A stretch of 64,000 nucleotides of DNA from Herminiimonas arsenicoxydans (GTDB taxonomy: Bacteria; Pseudomonadota; Gammaproteobacteria; Burkholderiales; Burkholderiaceae_D): the NCBI GenBank assembly GCA_000026125.1, contig CU207211.1, positions 744,001-808,000 on the forward strand, in the 5' to 3' direction. The position numbers were made by a program, and so were the translations under genes. The notes beneath the pieces were generated by a model that was not told where the DNA came from, did not search any database, and saw only the letters and a program-made list of their open reading frames with translations. This document shows, piece by piece, positions 8,339 to 18,422 of this stretch. Numbering within the stretch: position 1 is the first letter of the stretch; each line of letters starts with the position of its first letter.

Positions 8339-11035
8339 ATGTCCGCCCAAATCGACCAAGTACTGGCGCAAGCCGCCAACGATCCAGATGTAATGGAAAC
8401 GCAAGAGTGGCTGGATGCCCTCGAAGCCGTTATCGAAAACGAGGGTCCTGATCGGGCTCATTATCTGATGGAGCGTTTGATCGATCTGGCACGTCGTCGC
8501 GGTGCGCAGATTCCATTTTCCAGCACGACTGCATACGTCAATACCATCCCTGCCGATCTCGGCGAAAATTCGCCCGGCAATCTGGAGTACGAAGAGCGTC
8601 TGCGCTCATGGATGCGCTGGAATGCGATGGCGATGGTGGTCAAGGCCAACCGCGTCGATGGCGATCTGGGTGGTCATATCTCCAGCTTTGCGTCGCTGGC
8701 GAACATGCTGGGCACCGGCTTCAATCATTTTTGGCACGCGCCGACCGAAGATCATGGCGGCGACCTGCTCTATATTCAAGGTCACTCATCGCCGGGCGTC
8801 TATGCACGCGCCTTCCTTGAGGGCCGCTTGAGCGAAGAGCAATTGATCAACTTCCGTCGCGAAGTCGATGGTCACGGCTTGTCTTCCTATCCGCATCCGA
8901 AACTGATGCCGGACTTCTGGCAGTTCCCGACAGTGTCGATGGGCCTCGGCCCGCTGATGGCGATCTATCAGGCACGCTTCCTGAAGTATCTGCAAGCACG
9001 CGAGATCGCGAAAACCGATAACCGCAAGGTCTGGGTATTCTGCGGCGATGGCGAGATGGATGAAGTCGAATCGATGGGCGCAATCGGCGTCGCCGGTCGC
9101 GAACAACTCGACAATCTGGTCATGGTCGTCAACTGCAACCTGCAGCGTCTGGACGGTCCGGTACGCGGCAACGGCAAGATCATTCAGGAACTTGAAGGCG
9201 AATTCCGCGGTGCCGGCTGGAACGTCATCAAGATCATCTGGGGTTCCAACTGGGATCCGCTGCTGGCCAAGGATAAGGATGGCATCTTGCAGCGCGTGAT
9301 GATGGAAACGCTGGACGGCGAATACCAGAATTACAAAGCCAAGGATGGGGCCTACGTACGCAAGAATTTCTTCGGCAAGCATCCAAAATTGCTGGAAATG
9401 GTGTCGCGCATGTCGGACGACGACCTCTGGCATCTGCTGCGCGGTGGTCATGATCCACACAAGGTTTACGCCGGCTTCAAGCAAGCGCAAGAACACAAAG
9501 GTCAGCCGACCGTGCTGCTGGTCAAAACCGTCAAAGGTTATGGCATGGGCAAATCGGGCGAAGCGCGTAACACTGCGCATCAAACCAAAAAGCTCGACGA
9601 TGAAGCAGTGCGCGAAATGCGCGATCGCTTCAACCTGCCTATCGCTGACGAACATCTGGCCGACATTCCATTCTTCAAACCGGCCGACGATGCGCCTGAG
9701 ATGAAGTATCTGCACGAGCGTCGTGCGGCGCTTGGCGGTTATTTGCCGCAACGTCGTCAGCAAGCCGATGAGAAATTGCCGGTGCCTGAACTGGCCGCAT
9801 TTAAAGCAGTCCTGGATCCGACCGCAGAAGGTCGTGAAATTTCGACCACGCAAGCCTATGTGCGCATCATCTCCATCCTGCTGCGCGATGCAAGCCTGGG
9901 CAAACGCCTGGTACCGATTCTGGTCGATGAATCGCGCACTTTTGGCATGGAAGGCCTGTTCCGTCAAATCGGTATTTACAACCGTGAAGGCCAGTTGTAC
10001 GAGCCGGTCGACAAGGATCAGGTCAGCTATTACCGCGAAGACAAGGCCGGCCAGATTCTGCAGGAAGGCATTAACGAAGCTGGTGCGATGGCATCGTGGA
10101 TTGCGGCGGCAACCTCGTACTCGACCAACAACCGCATCATGGTGCCGTTCTACACGTTCTATTCGATGTTCGGCCTGCAACGCATCGGCGATCTGGCATG
10201 GGCAGCGGGCGACATGCGCGCACGCGGCTTCCTGCTCGGCGGCACCGCTGGTCGTACCACATTGAACGGCGAAGGCTTGCAGCATGAAGACGGTCACAGC
10301 CACATCCTGGCATCGACGATCCCGAACTGCGTGCCTTACGATCCAACCTTCGCGCATGAAGTCGCAGTCATCATGCAGGACGGCCTGAAGCGGATGATCG
10401 AAAATCAGGAAGATGTGTTCTATTACATCACGCTGATGAACGAAAACTATCCGCAGCCGGGCCTGAAGGAAGGCCAGGAACAAGACATCATCAAAGGTTT
10501 GTACCTGCTGCAGGAAGGCGCGAAGAAATCGAAGAACCGCGTGCAACTGATGGGTTCCGGTACCATCCTGCGCGAAGTGATCGCCGCTGCTGATCTGCTG
10601 AAAGACGATTGGGGCATTGTGTCCGACGTCTGGTCGGCGCCTTCGTTTACCCTGCTGGCACGTGACGGCCAGGATGTCGAACGCTGGAACATGCTACATC
10701 CGGCAGATGCGCCACGCGTTGCGCACGTTACGCAATCGCTGCAAGGCACCAGCGGTCCTATCGTTGTCGCGACCGATTACATGCGTACCTTCGCTGAACA
10801 AGTCCGTGCCTTCATTCCGAAAGAACGTACTTACAAAGTGCTGGGTACAGACGGTTTCGGCCGTTCGGACAGCCGTGCAAAACTGCGTGAATTCTTTGAA
10901 GTCAATCGTTACTTCGTGACGGTTGCAGCACTCAAGGCATTGGCGGATGACGGTGCAATTGCACCTTCCGTGGTTGCAGAAGCAATTGCGAAATACGGTA
11001 TCAATCCAGAAAAAGTCAATCCGGTAACGCTGTAA
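8339..11035 (+). CDS. aceE: Pyruvate dehydrogenase E1 component, homodimeric type
   Basis: 898-aa thiamine-diphosphate enzyme that decarboxylates pyruvate and acetylates the lipoyl group of E2. The ThDP motif begins at GDGEMDEVESMGAIG and ends at NCNLQRLDGPVRGN. Other family segments are HGLSSYPHPKLMPDFWQFPT, GEGLQHEDGHSH and the C-terminal LGTDGFGRSDSR. Length agrees with gammaproteobacterial AceE (about 890 aa). The start follows AGGAGACAAACG. It is first in aceE-aceF-lpdA. A long frame on the opposite strand is a codon-bias shadow. Confidence 0.97.
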   Translation: MSAQIDQVLAQAANDPDVMETQEWLDALEAVIENEGPDRAHYLMERLIDLARRRGAQIPFSSTTAYVNTIPADLGENSPGNLEYEERLRSWMRWNAMAMVVKANRVDGDLGGHISSFASLANMLGTGFNHFWHAPTEDHGGDLLYIQGHSSPGVYARAFLEGRLSEEQLINFRREVDGHGLSSYPHPKLMPDFWQFPTVSMGLGPLMAIYQARFLKYLQAREIAKTDNRKVWVFCGDGEMDEVESMGAIGVAGREQLDNLVMVVNCNLQRLDGPVRGNGKIIQELEGEFRGAGWNVIKIIWGSNWDPLLAKDKDGILQRVMMETLDGEYQNYKAKDGAYVRKNFFGKHPKLLEMVSRMSDDDLWHLLRGGHDPHKVYAGFKQAQEHKGQPTVLLVKTVKGYGMGKSGEARNTAHQTKKLDDEAVREMRDRFNLPIADEHLADIPFFKPADDAPEMKYLHERRAALGGYLPQRRQQADEKLPVPELAAFKAVLDPTAEGREISTTQAYVRIISILLRDASLGKRLVPILVDESRTFGMEGLFRQIGIYNREGQLYEPVDKDQVSYYREDKAGQILQEGINEAGAMASWIAAATSYSTNNRIMVPFYTFYSMFGLQRIGDLAWAAGDMRARGFLLGGTAGRTTLNGEGLQHEDGHSHILASTIPNCVPYDPTFAHEVAVIMQDGLKRMIENQEDVFYYITLMNENYPQPGLKEGQEQDIIKGLYLLQEGAKKSKNRVQLMGSGTILREVIAAADLLKDDWGIVSDVWSAPSFTLLARDGQDVERWNMLHPADAPRVAHVTQSLQGTSGPIVVATDYMRTFAEQVRAFIPKERTYKVLGTDGFGRSDSRAKLREFFEVNRYFVTVAALKALADDGAIAPSVVAEAIAKYGINPEKVNPVTL

Positions 11036-11071
11036 TCCACATACAAAAATCCTTCCTCATCAATGAGGTGA

Positions 11072-11120
11072 CGGGGATGCAGATGGTGCGCAAAAATACT
11101 GTCCACCATTTGCTTCCCCG
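11072..11120 (+). other. Long hairpin in the aceE-aceF intergenic mRNA
   Basis: Arms 11072-11088 and 11104-11120 pair over 17 positions with one T/T mismatch and one G-U pair, loop of 15 nt, no U-tract. A smaller hairpin (CCTCA / TGAGG, 11055-11068) precedes it. Position within the operon suggests an mRNA processing or stability element affecting E1:E2 ratio; function is inferred only. Confidence 0.55.
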
Positions 11121-11161
11121 CTGTCATGATGATGGATACGCAAACAAGCGGAGAATGAACG

Positions 11162-12529
11162 ATGAGCACGGTTGAAGTCAAAGTCCCGGATATCGGCGAT
11201 TTCAAGGAAGTTGAAATCATTGAGTTGTTAGTCAAGGTAGGCGATACGATCAAGATCGATCAATCGCTGATCACGGTTGAATCCGACAAGGCCAGCATGG
11301 AAATTCCATCCAGCCACGCCGGTGTCGTGAAAGAAATCAAGGTCAAGCTGGGCGATAAGGTTGCCGAAGGCTCCTTGCTGTTGACGGTGGAAGAGTCGGC
11401 TGCAGCTGCCGAAGCTGCACCTGCGGAAGCTCCTGCGCCAGCACCCGTCGAAGCGCCGAAAGCGGAACCAGTAAAAGCTGCTGAGCCAACACCAGTTGCA
11501 CCAGCTGAAGCACCTGCACCTGCACCAGCAGCGGCTCCTGCGGCACCAGCAGCGCCAGTTGCAGCTGCGGTACCAGCCACTGCAGCAAATGCTAAAGCTC
11601 ACGCCTCGCCATCGATACGCAAGTTCGCGCGCGAACTCGGCGTCGATCTGGGCAGCGTTGCCGGTTCCGGCCCGAAAGGCCGTATCACGCAGCAAGACGT
11701 ACAGACTTATGTAAAAACAGCATTGGCCGCCGGCCCGGTTTCGTCGGCACCGGTTGCTGCACCGCCAGGTGCATCGCGCGGCGGCGCAGGCCTCGATCTG
11801 TTGCCGTGGCCATCGCTGGATTTCAGTAAATTCGGTGAAACCACGCTGCAACCGCTGTCGCGCATCAAGAAAATCAGCGGCCCGAATCTGCATCGCAACT
11901 GGGTCATGATCCCGCACGTCACGCAATATGACGAAGCCGATGTGACCGAGCTGGAAGAACTGCGTAAATCGACGAATACCGCGCTGGCCAAATCCGGCGT
12001 CAAGCTGACGATCCTCGCGTTTGTGATCAAGGCTTGCGTCGCTGCGCTGAAGAAATATCCGGAGTTCAACTCCTCGCTTGACGCAGCCGGCGAAAACCTG
12101 ATTCTCAAGCAGTACTACAACATCGGCTTTGCAGCGGATACGCCACAAGGCCTGGTCGTACCGGTTGTCAAAGGCGTCGATCAAAAAACCGTCACGCAAA
12201 TCGCGCAGGAAATGGGCGAGCTGTCTGCACAGGCACGCGACGGCAAGTTGAAGCCTGCCGACATGCAGGGCGCAACCTTCACGATTTCTTCGCTGGGCGG
12301 CATAGGCGGTACGTATTTCACACCGTTGATCAATGCGCCTGAAGTCGCGATTATCGGTTTGTCGAAGACCTCGATGAAACCGGTGTGGGATGGCAAGCAA
12401 TTCGTGCCGCGCCTGATCATGCCTTTGTCGCTGTCCTACGATCACCGCGTGATCGATGGTGCGCAAGGTGCGCGTTTCGTCACCTACCTGAGCGAAGTGT
12501 TGACCGATTTGCGCAAATCGCTGCTGTAA
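11162..12529 (+). CDS. aceF: Pyruvate dehydrogenase E2, dihydrolipoyllysine-residue acetyltransferase
   Basis: 455-aa core subunit that carries acetyl groups from E1 to CoA. One lipoyl domain (residues 1-75, lipoyl Lys43 in VESDKASME), an Ala/Pro-rich linker (about 80-143), a peripheral-subunit-binding domain (SPSIRKFARELGVDLGSV...GPKGRI) and the catalytic domain ending with the active-site motif SYDHRVIDGAQGARF. It has a single lipoyl domain where E. coli has three. The lipoyl domain is almost the same as that fused to lpdA downstream. An 82-nt gap separates it from lpdA. Confidence 0.96.
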   Translation: MSTVEVKVPDIGDFKEVEIIELLVKVGDTIKIDQSLITVESDKASMEIPSSHAGVVKEIKVKLGDKVAEGSLLLTVEESAAAAEAAPAEAPAPAPVEAPKAEPVKAAEPTPVAPAEAPAPAPAAAPAAPAAPVAAAVPATAANAKAHASPSIRKFARELGVDLGSVAGSGPKGRITQQDVQTYVKTALAAGPVSSAPVAAPPGASRGGAGLDLLPWPSLDFSKFGETTLQPLSRIKKISGPNLHRNWVMIPHVTQYDEADVTELEELRKSTNTALAKSGVKLTILAFVIKACVAALKKYPEFNSSLDAAGENLILKQYYNIGFAADTPQGLVVPVVKGVDQKTVTQIAQEMGELSAQARDGKLKPADMQGATFTISSLGGIGGTYFTPLINAPEVAIIGLSKTSMKPVWDGKQFVPRLIMPLSLSYDHRVIDGAQGARFVTYLSEVLTDLRKSLL

Positions 12530-12611
12530 CCAGCACACGCAAAAAATTAGACCAAGGTTTGTGCCGCTGCTGTAAGCGCGGCGAACCGGATAAAAATACG
12601 GAGCTAAAGCG

Positions 12612-14447
12612 ATGAGCACGATAGAAGTCAAAGTCCCCGATATCGGCGATTTCAAGGAAGTGGAAATCATCGAAATGCTGGTCAATGTGGGCGATACGAT
12701 CAAGGTCGATCAATCGCTGATTACGGTTGAATCCGACAAGGCCAGCATGGAGATTCCATCCAGCCACGCCGGTGTCGTCAAAGAGTTGAAGGTCAAGCTC
12801 GGTGACAAGGTTGCGGAAGGTTCGCTGCTATTAATTTTGGAAGCGTCGGAAAGTGCAGCAGCTCCTGCGGCCGCACCGGCTGCGCCAGCGCCTGCTGCAG
12901 TCGCTCCAACTCCGGAACCTGCCGCAGCGCCAGCCGCCGCTTCTGTAAAAGCTGCTGCGCCTGTTTCAGCTCCAGCCGCCGCACCAGTGAATGCACCGGC
13001 CGCCGCCAGCTTCGCAGGCAAAGCCGATATCGAATGCGACATGATGGTGCTCGGCGCAGGTCCTGGCGGTTACTCCGCTGCGTTCCGCTCGGCCGATCTC
13101 GGCATGGCGACTGTTTTGATCGAGCGCTACTCAACACTCGGCGGCGTCTGTCTGAACGTCGGTTGCATCCCATCGAAAGCATTGCTGCACGTTGCTGCAG
13201 TGATCGATGAAGCGGCAGCGATGACGGCACATGGCGTCACCTTCGGCAAACCGCAAATCGATATCGACCAGCTGCGCGGCTACAAGGAAAAAGTCATCGG
13301 CAAGATGACCACCGGTTTGTCCGGCATGGCCAAGGCACGCAAGGTCAATGTAGTGCAGGGCGTCGGCCAGTTTGTCGGCACCAACCACATTGAAGTCACT
13401 GCAGCCGACGGCAGCAAAAAGACTATCCAGTTCAAGCAAGCCATCATCGCCGCCGGTTCGTCGGTCGTGAATCTGCCATTCATTCCTGAAGATCCGCGCA
13501 TTATTGATTCCACCGGCGCACTCGAATTGCGCAGCGTACCCAAGCGCATGCTGGTCATCGGCGGCGGTATCATCGGTCTGGAAATGGCAACCGTCTATTC
13601 AACGCTCGGTGCTCGCATCGACGTGGTGGAAATGCTGGACGGCCTGATGCAGGGCGCAGATCGCGACATGGTCAAGGTCTGGCAAAAATTCAACGAGAAG
13701 CGCTTCGACAAGATCATGTTGAAGACCAAGACCGTTGCCGTCGAAGCATTGAAAGAAGGCATCAAGGTGTCTTTCGAAGCGGCAGAAGCCGGCGTCACTG
13801 CGCCGGAGCCGCAAGTCTACGACATGGTATTGGTCGCAGTAGGACGCAGTCCGAACGGCAAGAAGATTGCTGCCGACAAGGCTGGCGTTGCGGTCACCGA
13901 TCGTGGCTTCATCGAAGTCGATGCGCAAATGCGCACCAACGTGCACCATATCTTCGCCATCGGCGATCTGGTCGGCCAGCCGATGCTGGCTCACAAAGCC
14001 GTGCATGAAGCGCACGTTGCAGCCGAAGCCGCAGCAGGCGAGAAGTCCTACTTCGACGCCCGCGTGATTCCATCCGTTGCCTACACCGATCCTGAAGTGG
14101 CATGGGTCGGCATCACCGAAGACGAAGCCAAGGCCAAAGGTATCAAGCTCGAAAAAGGCCACTTCCCATGGGCAGCATCAGGCCGCGCAGTAGCCAACGG
14201 TCGCGATGAAGGCTTTACCAAATTGCTGTTCGATGCAGAAACCAAGCGCATTGTCGGCGGCGGTATCGTCGGCACGCACGCGGGCGACATGATCGGTGAA
14301 ATCGCATTGGCGATCGAGATGGGTGCTGATGCTGTTGATATCGGCAAGACCATACATCCGCATCCAACCTTGGGTGAGTCGATAGGAATGGCGGCGGAAG
14401 TGTACAAGGGTGTGTGCACTGATTTGCCGCCGATGAAGAAAAAGTAA
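12612..14447 (+). CDS. lpdA: Dihydrolipoyl dehydrogenase (E3) with N-terminal lipoyl domain
   Basis: 611-aa flavoprotein reoxidising dihydrolipoamide with NAD+. Residues 1-75 form a lipoyl domain (Lys43 in VESDKASME), followed by an Ala/Pro-rich linker to about residue 135, then the E3 core: FAD motif [18 protein letters not shown], redox disulfide [20 protein letters not shown] motif [19 protein letters not shown], and the C-terminal interface HPHPTLGES with the catalytic His-Glu. Lipoyl-E3 fusions are known in Neisseria and Burkholderiales. The AGCTAAAGCG upstream is only a weak ribosome site. Confidence 0.96.
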   Translation: MSTIEVKVPDIGDFKEVEIIEMLVNVGDTIKVDQSLITVESDKASMEIPSSHAGVVKELKVKLGDKVAEGSLLLILEASESAAAPAAAPAAPAPAAVAPTPEPAAAPAAASVKAAAPVSAPAAAPVNAPAAASFAGKADIECDMMVLGAGPGGYSAAFRSADLGMATVLIERYSTLGGVCLNVGCIPSKALLHVAAVIDEAAAMTAHGVTFGKPQIDIDQLRGYKEKVIGKMTTGLSGMAKARKVNVVQGVGQFVGTNHIEVTAADGSKKTIQFKQAIIAAGSSVVNLPFIPEDPRIIDSTGALELRSVPKRMLVIGGGIIGLEMATVYSTLGARIDVVEMLDGLMQGADRDMVKVWQKFNEKRFDKIMLKTKTVAVEALKEGIKVSFEAAEAGVTAPEPQVYDMVLVAVGRSPNGKKIAADKAGVAVTDRGFIEVDAQMRTNVHHIFAIGDLVGQPMLAHKAVHEAHVAAEAAAGEKSYFDARVIPSVAYTDPEVAWVGITEDEAKAKGIKLEKGHFPWAASGRAVANGRDEGFTKLLFDAETKRIVGGGIVGTHAGDMIGEIALAIEMGADAVDIGKTIHPHPTLGESIGMAAEVYKGVCTDLPPMKKK

Positions 14448-14464
14448 GTCTTCATTAATAAAAT

Positions 14465-14493
14465 AAAAAAGCGACGCATTGCGTCGCTTTTTT
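14465..14493 (+). terminator. Terminator of the pdh cluster
   Basis: Stem built on GCGACGCA / TGCGTCGC with A-run before and T-run after, 20 nt beyond lpdA. It is symmetrical enough to work in both directions. Confidence 0.9.
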
Positions 14494-14652
14494 ATTTTCT
14501 GAATTGAGATTTATCCCATATTTATGGCTTGTATCAGTAAAGCTTAATCGGTAACTTAAGCAATATTGGCAAATGAAAATTCTTAACTGGTATAAATGCT
14601 CGCCCTGAAGTATGTCATGCAAGAGGGCGCATATTATTTACAAAGAAATTCG

Positions 14653-15361
14653 ATGAATTTTTTTACTATATCTCTGTGTTTGTTGCTTCGTTGTTATTGT
14701 CAGGATGCTTGGCAACAGCGCCGATGAAAGAGGGAAATCGGATCGATGAAGTGGTCATGTATGGCGGAATAGACCGATCAAAATTTCCTGAGTTAAAGGC
14801 AGGGGATGAGAGATTTATTTCTGATGTAACGGCGCACTTCGGTCCCGCGAACGTGCCAGCACGATATGGGTGAACCAAGGTTACAAGTTCTATCGGCAGA
14901 ATCAATTAGGGATGGCCATACGGCGATTTAACCAAGCCTGGCTCTTGAATCCGAATAATGCCGAGGTATATACCGGTTTCGCCGCCATATTGTCGGAACA
15001 GGACAATGAATGTGAGGCGATGCAAATGATGGAAAAAGCACTGGCAATGCCACACTATGAATTTCAGGGTGTTTATCCGGATGCAGGGCGTCTCGCTATT
15101 TTGTGCTCGGTAAGTGACAAGACTTTATCCAGTGAAGGCAAAGCGAAGTTATGGGCGCGATCTGAAGAGTTGTATAAAAAAGGTGAGCAAATCGAGCCCA
15201 ACAAGCGATACGTTTATGATTCCTGGGCTACTGCCTATTACTGGCAGGGTAAATATGCAGATGCGTGGGCCATGCTGGCTAAAGCACGCAAATTGGGTGG
15301 GGAGACACCGAAAAAATTCCTTGCTATGTTAAAGGCGAAGATGCCGCAACCATTAAAGTAA
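14653..15361 (+). pseudogene. TPR-containing lipoprotein gene broken by one or two frameshifts
   Basis: Three frames together make one protein. Frame A from the ATG at 14653 gives MNFFT. Frame B (open to 14873) gives a lipoprotein signal VFVASLLLSGCLA and a first domain with MYGGIDRSKFPELKAGDERF. Frame C continues to 15361 with a tetratricopeptide-like region (NQGYKFYRQNQLGMAIRRFN, LLNPNNAEVYTGF). Near 14843, frame B ends HFG and frame C reads SRERASTIWVNQGY, so one missing base explains the break. One missing T in the T7 run at 14658-14664 would likewise join the ATG to the signal peptide. Either a decayed gene, slippage at the homopolymer, or sequencing indels. Intact homologues are conserved envelope lipoproteins of unknown role. 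Confidence 0.7.
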
Positions 15362-15495
15362 ATAGCACATGCCAGTATCGGTACAACTGGAGAAAATAGA
15401 TTCCGAGAGCTTAATTCCAGTTCCACTTATATTTGTTTACTCGGCCCCATGAAATTTACGATCTTGTATGCAACAGAAGTTGGGGAATACTTTTA

Positions 15496-15762
15496 ATGAA
15501 TAATATGAAAACTCTTAGTCTTTCTATACTTTTACTTGCCGTCAGTTTGGCTGGGTGTGTCACGATGTCCGGTAATTACGTTGTGAGTGGCACGCTTCCT
15601 GATGGGACGGACATGAAATGGAACGTAAGTACGCAAGGTCGCGGGATATACACAGTGAGGAATGGAATGTGTGCCGCCCATCCTGGAGCCACTGTATTTA
15701 TTCGTGATGCGCAGACTGGACAAGAGTTGAAAGATGAAAGCCCGTATAAGTGTCGGAAGTAG
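15496..15762 (+). CDS. Small predicted lipoprotein
   Basis: 88 aa with a lipoprotein signal (MKTLSLSILLLAVSLAGC, lipobox LAGC) and a short mature domain (NYVVSGTLPDGTDMKWNV, VRNGMCAAHPGATVFI) with two further cysteines. No family recognised. I start at 15496 (MNNMKT); the ATG at 15505 (MKTLS) is equally possible, and neither has a clear ribosome site. It follows the broken lipoprotein gene by 134 nt. Confidence 0.65.
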   Translation: MNNMKTLSLSILLLAVSLAGCVTMSGNYVVSGTLPDGTDMKWNVSTQGRGIYTVRNGMCAAHPGATVFIRDAQTGQELKDESPYKCRK

Positions 15763-15849
15763 CACTGGCTGATATCGTTTTTAGTGTAACGTTACTCAGA
15801 TATTAATAGCAGAAAGCAATGTGTATAAGGAATTGCGCTCACGACAGCT

Positions 15850-16464
15850 TTATCTGAACCACCACTCAGACCATTCCTGCACCAATCTGGCCAAGCACTC
15901 ATATCCCTGTTTACCCGGATGCGCAAAATCATTGGCAATCGCTTCCTTCAGCCAATGCGCATCTTTACGCAAAACTTCAAACACAGATAAATACGGAACA
16001 TTCAGTGTTGCCGCCAGTTCGGCAAACTGTTTATCCAGCTGCGCGACGCGGCGGTTGTGCACGCTGTCCGGCATAGGCGGTGGGCCTATCATCAGGACTT
16101 TGTAACTTGATGAAGCGGTACGCAAGATGCTCTGGAAGTTGTCTATGCTTTCTTCCTCGGCGACGCGTAGTACACCTTCAACAATCGATGTGTCATTGAC
16201 GCCGAACGAGAACACGACGAGTGCTTCGTAATCGGCAGGCAGTCTCGCCGCACATTCCTGCTGCCAGCGTGCTGCGATATCGCGGCTGGTGTCGCGACGG
16301 ATGCCGAGGTTGTAGTGGGTGAGATTGATGCCGCGTGCCACGGCATCTTGCGCAACGCGACCAGCCCAGCCTAAACAGAGCGGGTCGCCTGTGCCTTGCA
16401 CGAAGGAGTCGCCGACAAAGCAGATACGGTGATCAGTTGCAGGCTTAAGTTTGAGGGTGTTCAC
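15850..16464 (-). CDS. SGNH/GDSL-family hydrolase
   Basis: 204-aa esterase-like protein. The four SGNH blocks are visible: GDS (block I, FVGDSFVQGTGDP near residue 18), a Gly block (YNLGIRRDTS), Asn block (SFGVNDTSI) and a C-terminal Asp-His pair (NDFAHPGKQGYE). No signal peptide, so probably cytoplasmic. Such enzymes cleave esters or thioesters; the substrate is unknown. It follows the NlpC/P60 gene by 20 nt on the same strand. Confidence 0.88.
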   Translation of the reverse strand: MNTLKLKPATDHRICFVGDSFVQGTGDPLCLGWAGRVAQDAVARGINLTHYNLGIRRDTSRDIAARWQQECAARLPADYEALVVFSFGVNDTSIVEGVLRVAEEESIDNFQSILRTASSSYKVLMIGPPPMPDSVHNRRVAQLDKQFAELAATLNVPYLSVFEVLRKDAHWLKEAIANDFAHPGKQGYECLARLVQEWSEWWFR

Positions 16465-16484
16465 ATTGCGTACTTGATGAAAGA

Positions 16485-17009
16485 TCAGTCGAAGTAGGTA
16501 CGAGCCATCTCAAACCGGGGAGCAAAGTACAGATTGTCCATGCGTTCGATACGCACTTTCCCTTTGCTCGATGGCGCGTGTATGAAGCGGCCATCGCCTA
16601 TGTACACACCGACGTGCGAAAACGAGCGGTTCAAGGTATTGAAGAACACCAGATCGCCGGGACGCAGGGTACGCGGATCGATTTCCTTGCCGCGACGTGC
16701 GATGTCTGCTGCGCTGCCGGTGACCTTGAGGTCCACTGCCTTACCATAGATATAAGACACCATACCGCTGCAATCGAGGCCGGCTTCCGGATTCTTGCCG
16801 CCGAACTGGTAGCCGGTGTCTATCATGCCCATGGCGTAGAGCGCGACCTCGTTGCCTTTTTCGCTGACCGGTTGCGGTTCATACAGAATGGCTTGCGCGC
16901 CTTGTCGCTTCACTGGACTTGATGTGCCGCAGGCGGCGAGTACCGATGCGGCAAGCAGCGCGAGAACAATGCCTCGCACATTGCTTGCCCTGGATTTCAA
17001 TCGCATCAT
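16485..17009 (-). CDS. NlpC/P60 (C40) family lipoprotein, cell-wall peptidase
   Basis: About 174 aa. A lipoprotein signal (IVLALLAASVLAACG) anchors it in the membrane. The peptidase domain has the catalytic Cys in AGLDCSGMVSYIYG, the His in SFSHVGVYIGDGRF and a second His in FIHAPSSKG, plus LRPGDLVFF. It should cut peptide cross-links of peptidoglycan. I chose ATG at 17009 (MMRLKSR); a TTG at 17024 adds MKKLT and has GAGGAG immediately upstream, leaving little spacing, so the start is uncertain by five codons. Confidence 0.9.
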   Translation of the reverse strand: MMRLKSRASNVRGIVLALLAASVLAACGTSSPVKRQGAQAILYEPQPVSEKGNEVALYAMGMIDTGYQFGGKNPEAGLDCSGMVSYIYGKAVDLKVTGSAADIARRGKEIDPRTLRPGDLVFFNTLNRSFSHVGVYIGDGRFIHAPSSKGKVRIERMDNLYFAPRFEMARTYFD

Positions 17010-17108
17010 CGTCAATTTCTTCAACTCCTCAAGCCCGCGTTCAATTTGGCATTTTGGATCAATTTCAGATCAGCGTTTCCGCCTGTTTCTTCAACCCTTG
17101 AGTTCAAA

Positions 17109-18311
17109 TCATTTCTTTAACTGCGCCAGCACATCGGACAGCATCGCGATCATTTGATCGATCTCTTCTATCGTCACATTCAATGCCGGCATAAAGCGCA
17201 GCAGGTCAGGGCGTGGCGAGTTCAGCAGCAAACCGACCGGGCCCATGTCGCGTGCCTTTTCCACGATCTGCGGGCCGATATCGGAGCCGAGTTTCAACGC
17301 GCGCAGCAAACCGTCGCCGCGTTCGCCTGCGAGTCCGTGTTGTGCTGTCAGTTTCAACAAGGCTTTGCTCAGATACTCGCCTTTGTCCTTGACCGATTGC
17401 ATGAATCCCGGCGCCAGCAATGCCTGGGCCACAGCGAGTCCGACGGCGGCCATCAAGGGATTGCCGTTGTAGGTGCCGCCCTGATCGCCTGGTTCAAAGC
17501 AGGCAATTTCTTCGCGACACAGCATCGCAGCCAGCGGCACGCCGCCGCCTATGCCTTTGCCCAGCGTCATGATGTCCGGCTCGATGCCGGACAGCTGATA
17601 GGCAAACAACTCGCCGCAGCGGCCCATGCCGGTTTGTACTTCATCGGTGATCAGCAGGATGTTGTGTTTTTTCGTCAGCGCGCGCAGTGCCTGCATGAAT
17701 GCACGCGTGGCCGGCAGCACGCCGGCTTCGCCTTGAACCGGCTCCAGCATCACGGCGACGGTTTTGCCGGTGATCAGTTTTTCCACGCTGGCGATATCGT
17801 TTAGTGTCGCCTTGAAGAAGCCCGGCACTTGCGGTGCATAGATCGTGTCCCAGCCGGCCTTGCCGCTGGCCGACATGGTAGCCAGCGTGCGACCGTGGAA
17901 GCTGTGATCGAAGGTAATGATTTCGTAGCGATTTTCGCCGGCGGCACTCTGGTTGAGCTTGCCCCATTTGCGCGCCAGCTTGATGGCGCTTTCATTGGCT
18001 TCCGCGCCGCTGTTGGCGAAGAAGACGCGATCGAAGCAGGAGTTCTCGGTCAACAAGGCAGCCAGTGCGATCGACGGTTCGTTGTAAAACGCCGGCGATG
18101 GATTGATCAGTTTTTTCGACTGTGCTGCCAGCGCATCCTGTATGCATTTCGGCGAATGGCCGAGACAGTTGACAGCCCAGCCTTGCAGGTAATCGAGATA
18201 GCGTTTGCCATTATGGTCGGTCAGCCACATGCCGTCGCCTTCGGTAAAAACCAGCTCCGGACGGTTGGTGATATAGAGCAGGGCATTGACTGGGTATTGG
18301 CTGAATTCCAT
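17109..18311 (-). CDS. argD: Acetylornithine/succinyl-diaminopimelate type aminotransferase
   Basis: 400-aa class III PLP aminotransferase making N-acetylornithine in arginine synthesis. Features: [58 protein letters not shown] and the PLP lysine in [16 protein letters not shown]. The start at 18311 follows CAGGAG. Class III members overlap in specificity (ornithine, GABA), so the assay is not settled by sequence. Its upstream region (18364-18527) holds a promoter, a 22-codon ORF with three Arg codons and a terminator, which supports an arginine-related role. Confidence 0.88.
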   Translation of the reverse strand: MEFSQYPVNALLYITNRPELVFTEGDGMWLTDHNGKRYLDYLQGWAVNCLGHSPKCIQDALAAQSKKLINPSPAFYNEPSIALAALLTENSCFDRVFFANSGAEANESAIKLARKWGKLNQSAAGENRYEIITFDHSFHGRTLATMSASGKAGWDTIYAPQVPGFFKATLNDIASVEKLITGKTVAVMLEPVQGEAGVLPATRAFMQALRALTKKHNILLITDEVQTGMGRCGELFAYQLSGIEPDIMTLGKGIGGGVPLAAMLCREEIACFEPGDQGGTYNGNPLMAAVGLAVAQALLAPGFMQSVKDKGEYLSKALLKLTAQHGLAGERGDGLLRALKLGSDIGPQIVEKARDMGPVGLLLNSPRPDLLRFMPALNVTIEEIDQMIAMLSDVLAQLKK

Positions 18312-18363
18312 TTCGACTACTCCTGAGTGCAAATAATGTAAAAGATGTCTGGTGCAAATTACT

Positions 18364-18394
18364 AAAAAAAAAGCCACAGGATTTGCCTGTGGCT
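18364..18394 (-). terminator. Intrinsic terminator between leader ORF and argD (candidate attenuator)
   Basis: Perfect 9-bp stem AGCCACAGG / CCTGTGGCT with a 5-nt loop, followed on the minus strand by nine U. It is 28 nt past the leader stop codon and 52 nt before the argD start, so any argD transcript from the upstream promoter must read through it. It could also simply end the ascD transcript. Confidence 0.85.
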
Positions 18395-18422
18395 AGGTGA
18401 GCGTGAATTTAAAACTACACGC

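Noticed and set aside
8786..10546. 586-codon open frame on the minus strand over aceE
   Set aside because: Fully antisense to a confidently identified enzyme; composition rich in His/Gln/Phe/Arg as expected from reversed codon bias, no ribosome site.
11228..12703. 491-codon minus-strand frame over aceF
   Set aside because: Antisense shadow of the lipoyl and catalytic domains; Cys/Arg/Trp-rich translation of the reversed Ala/Pro linker.
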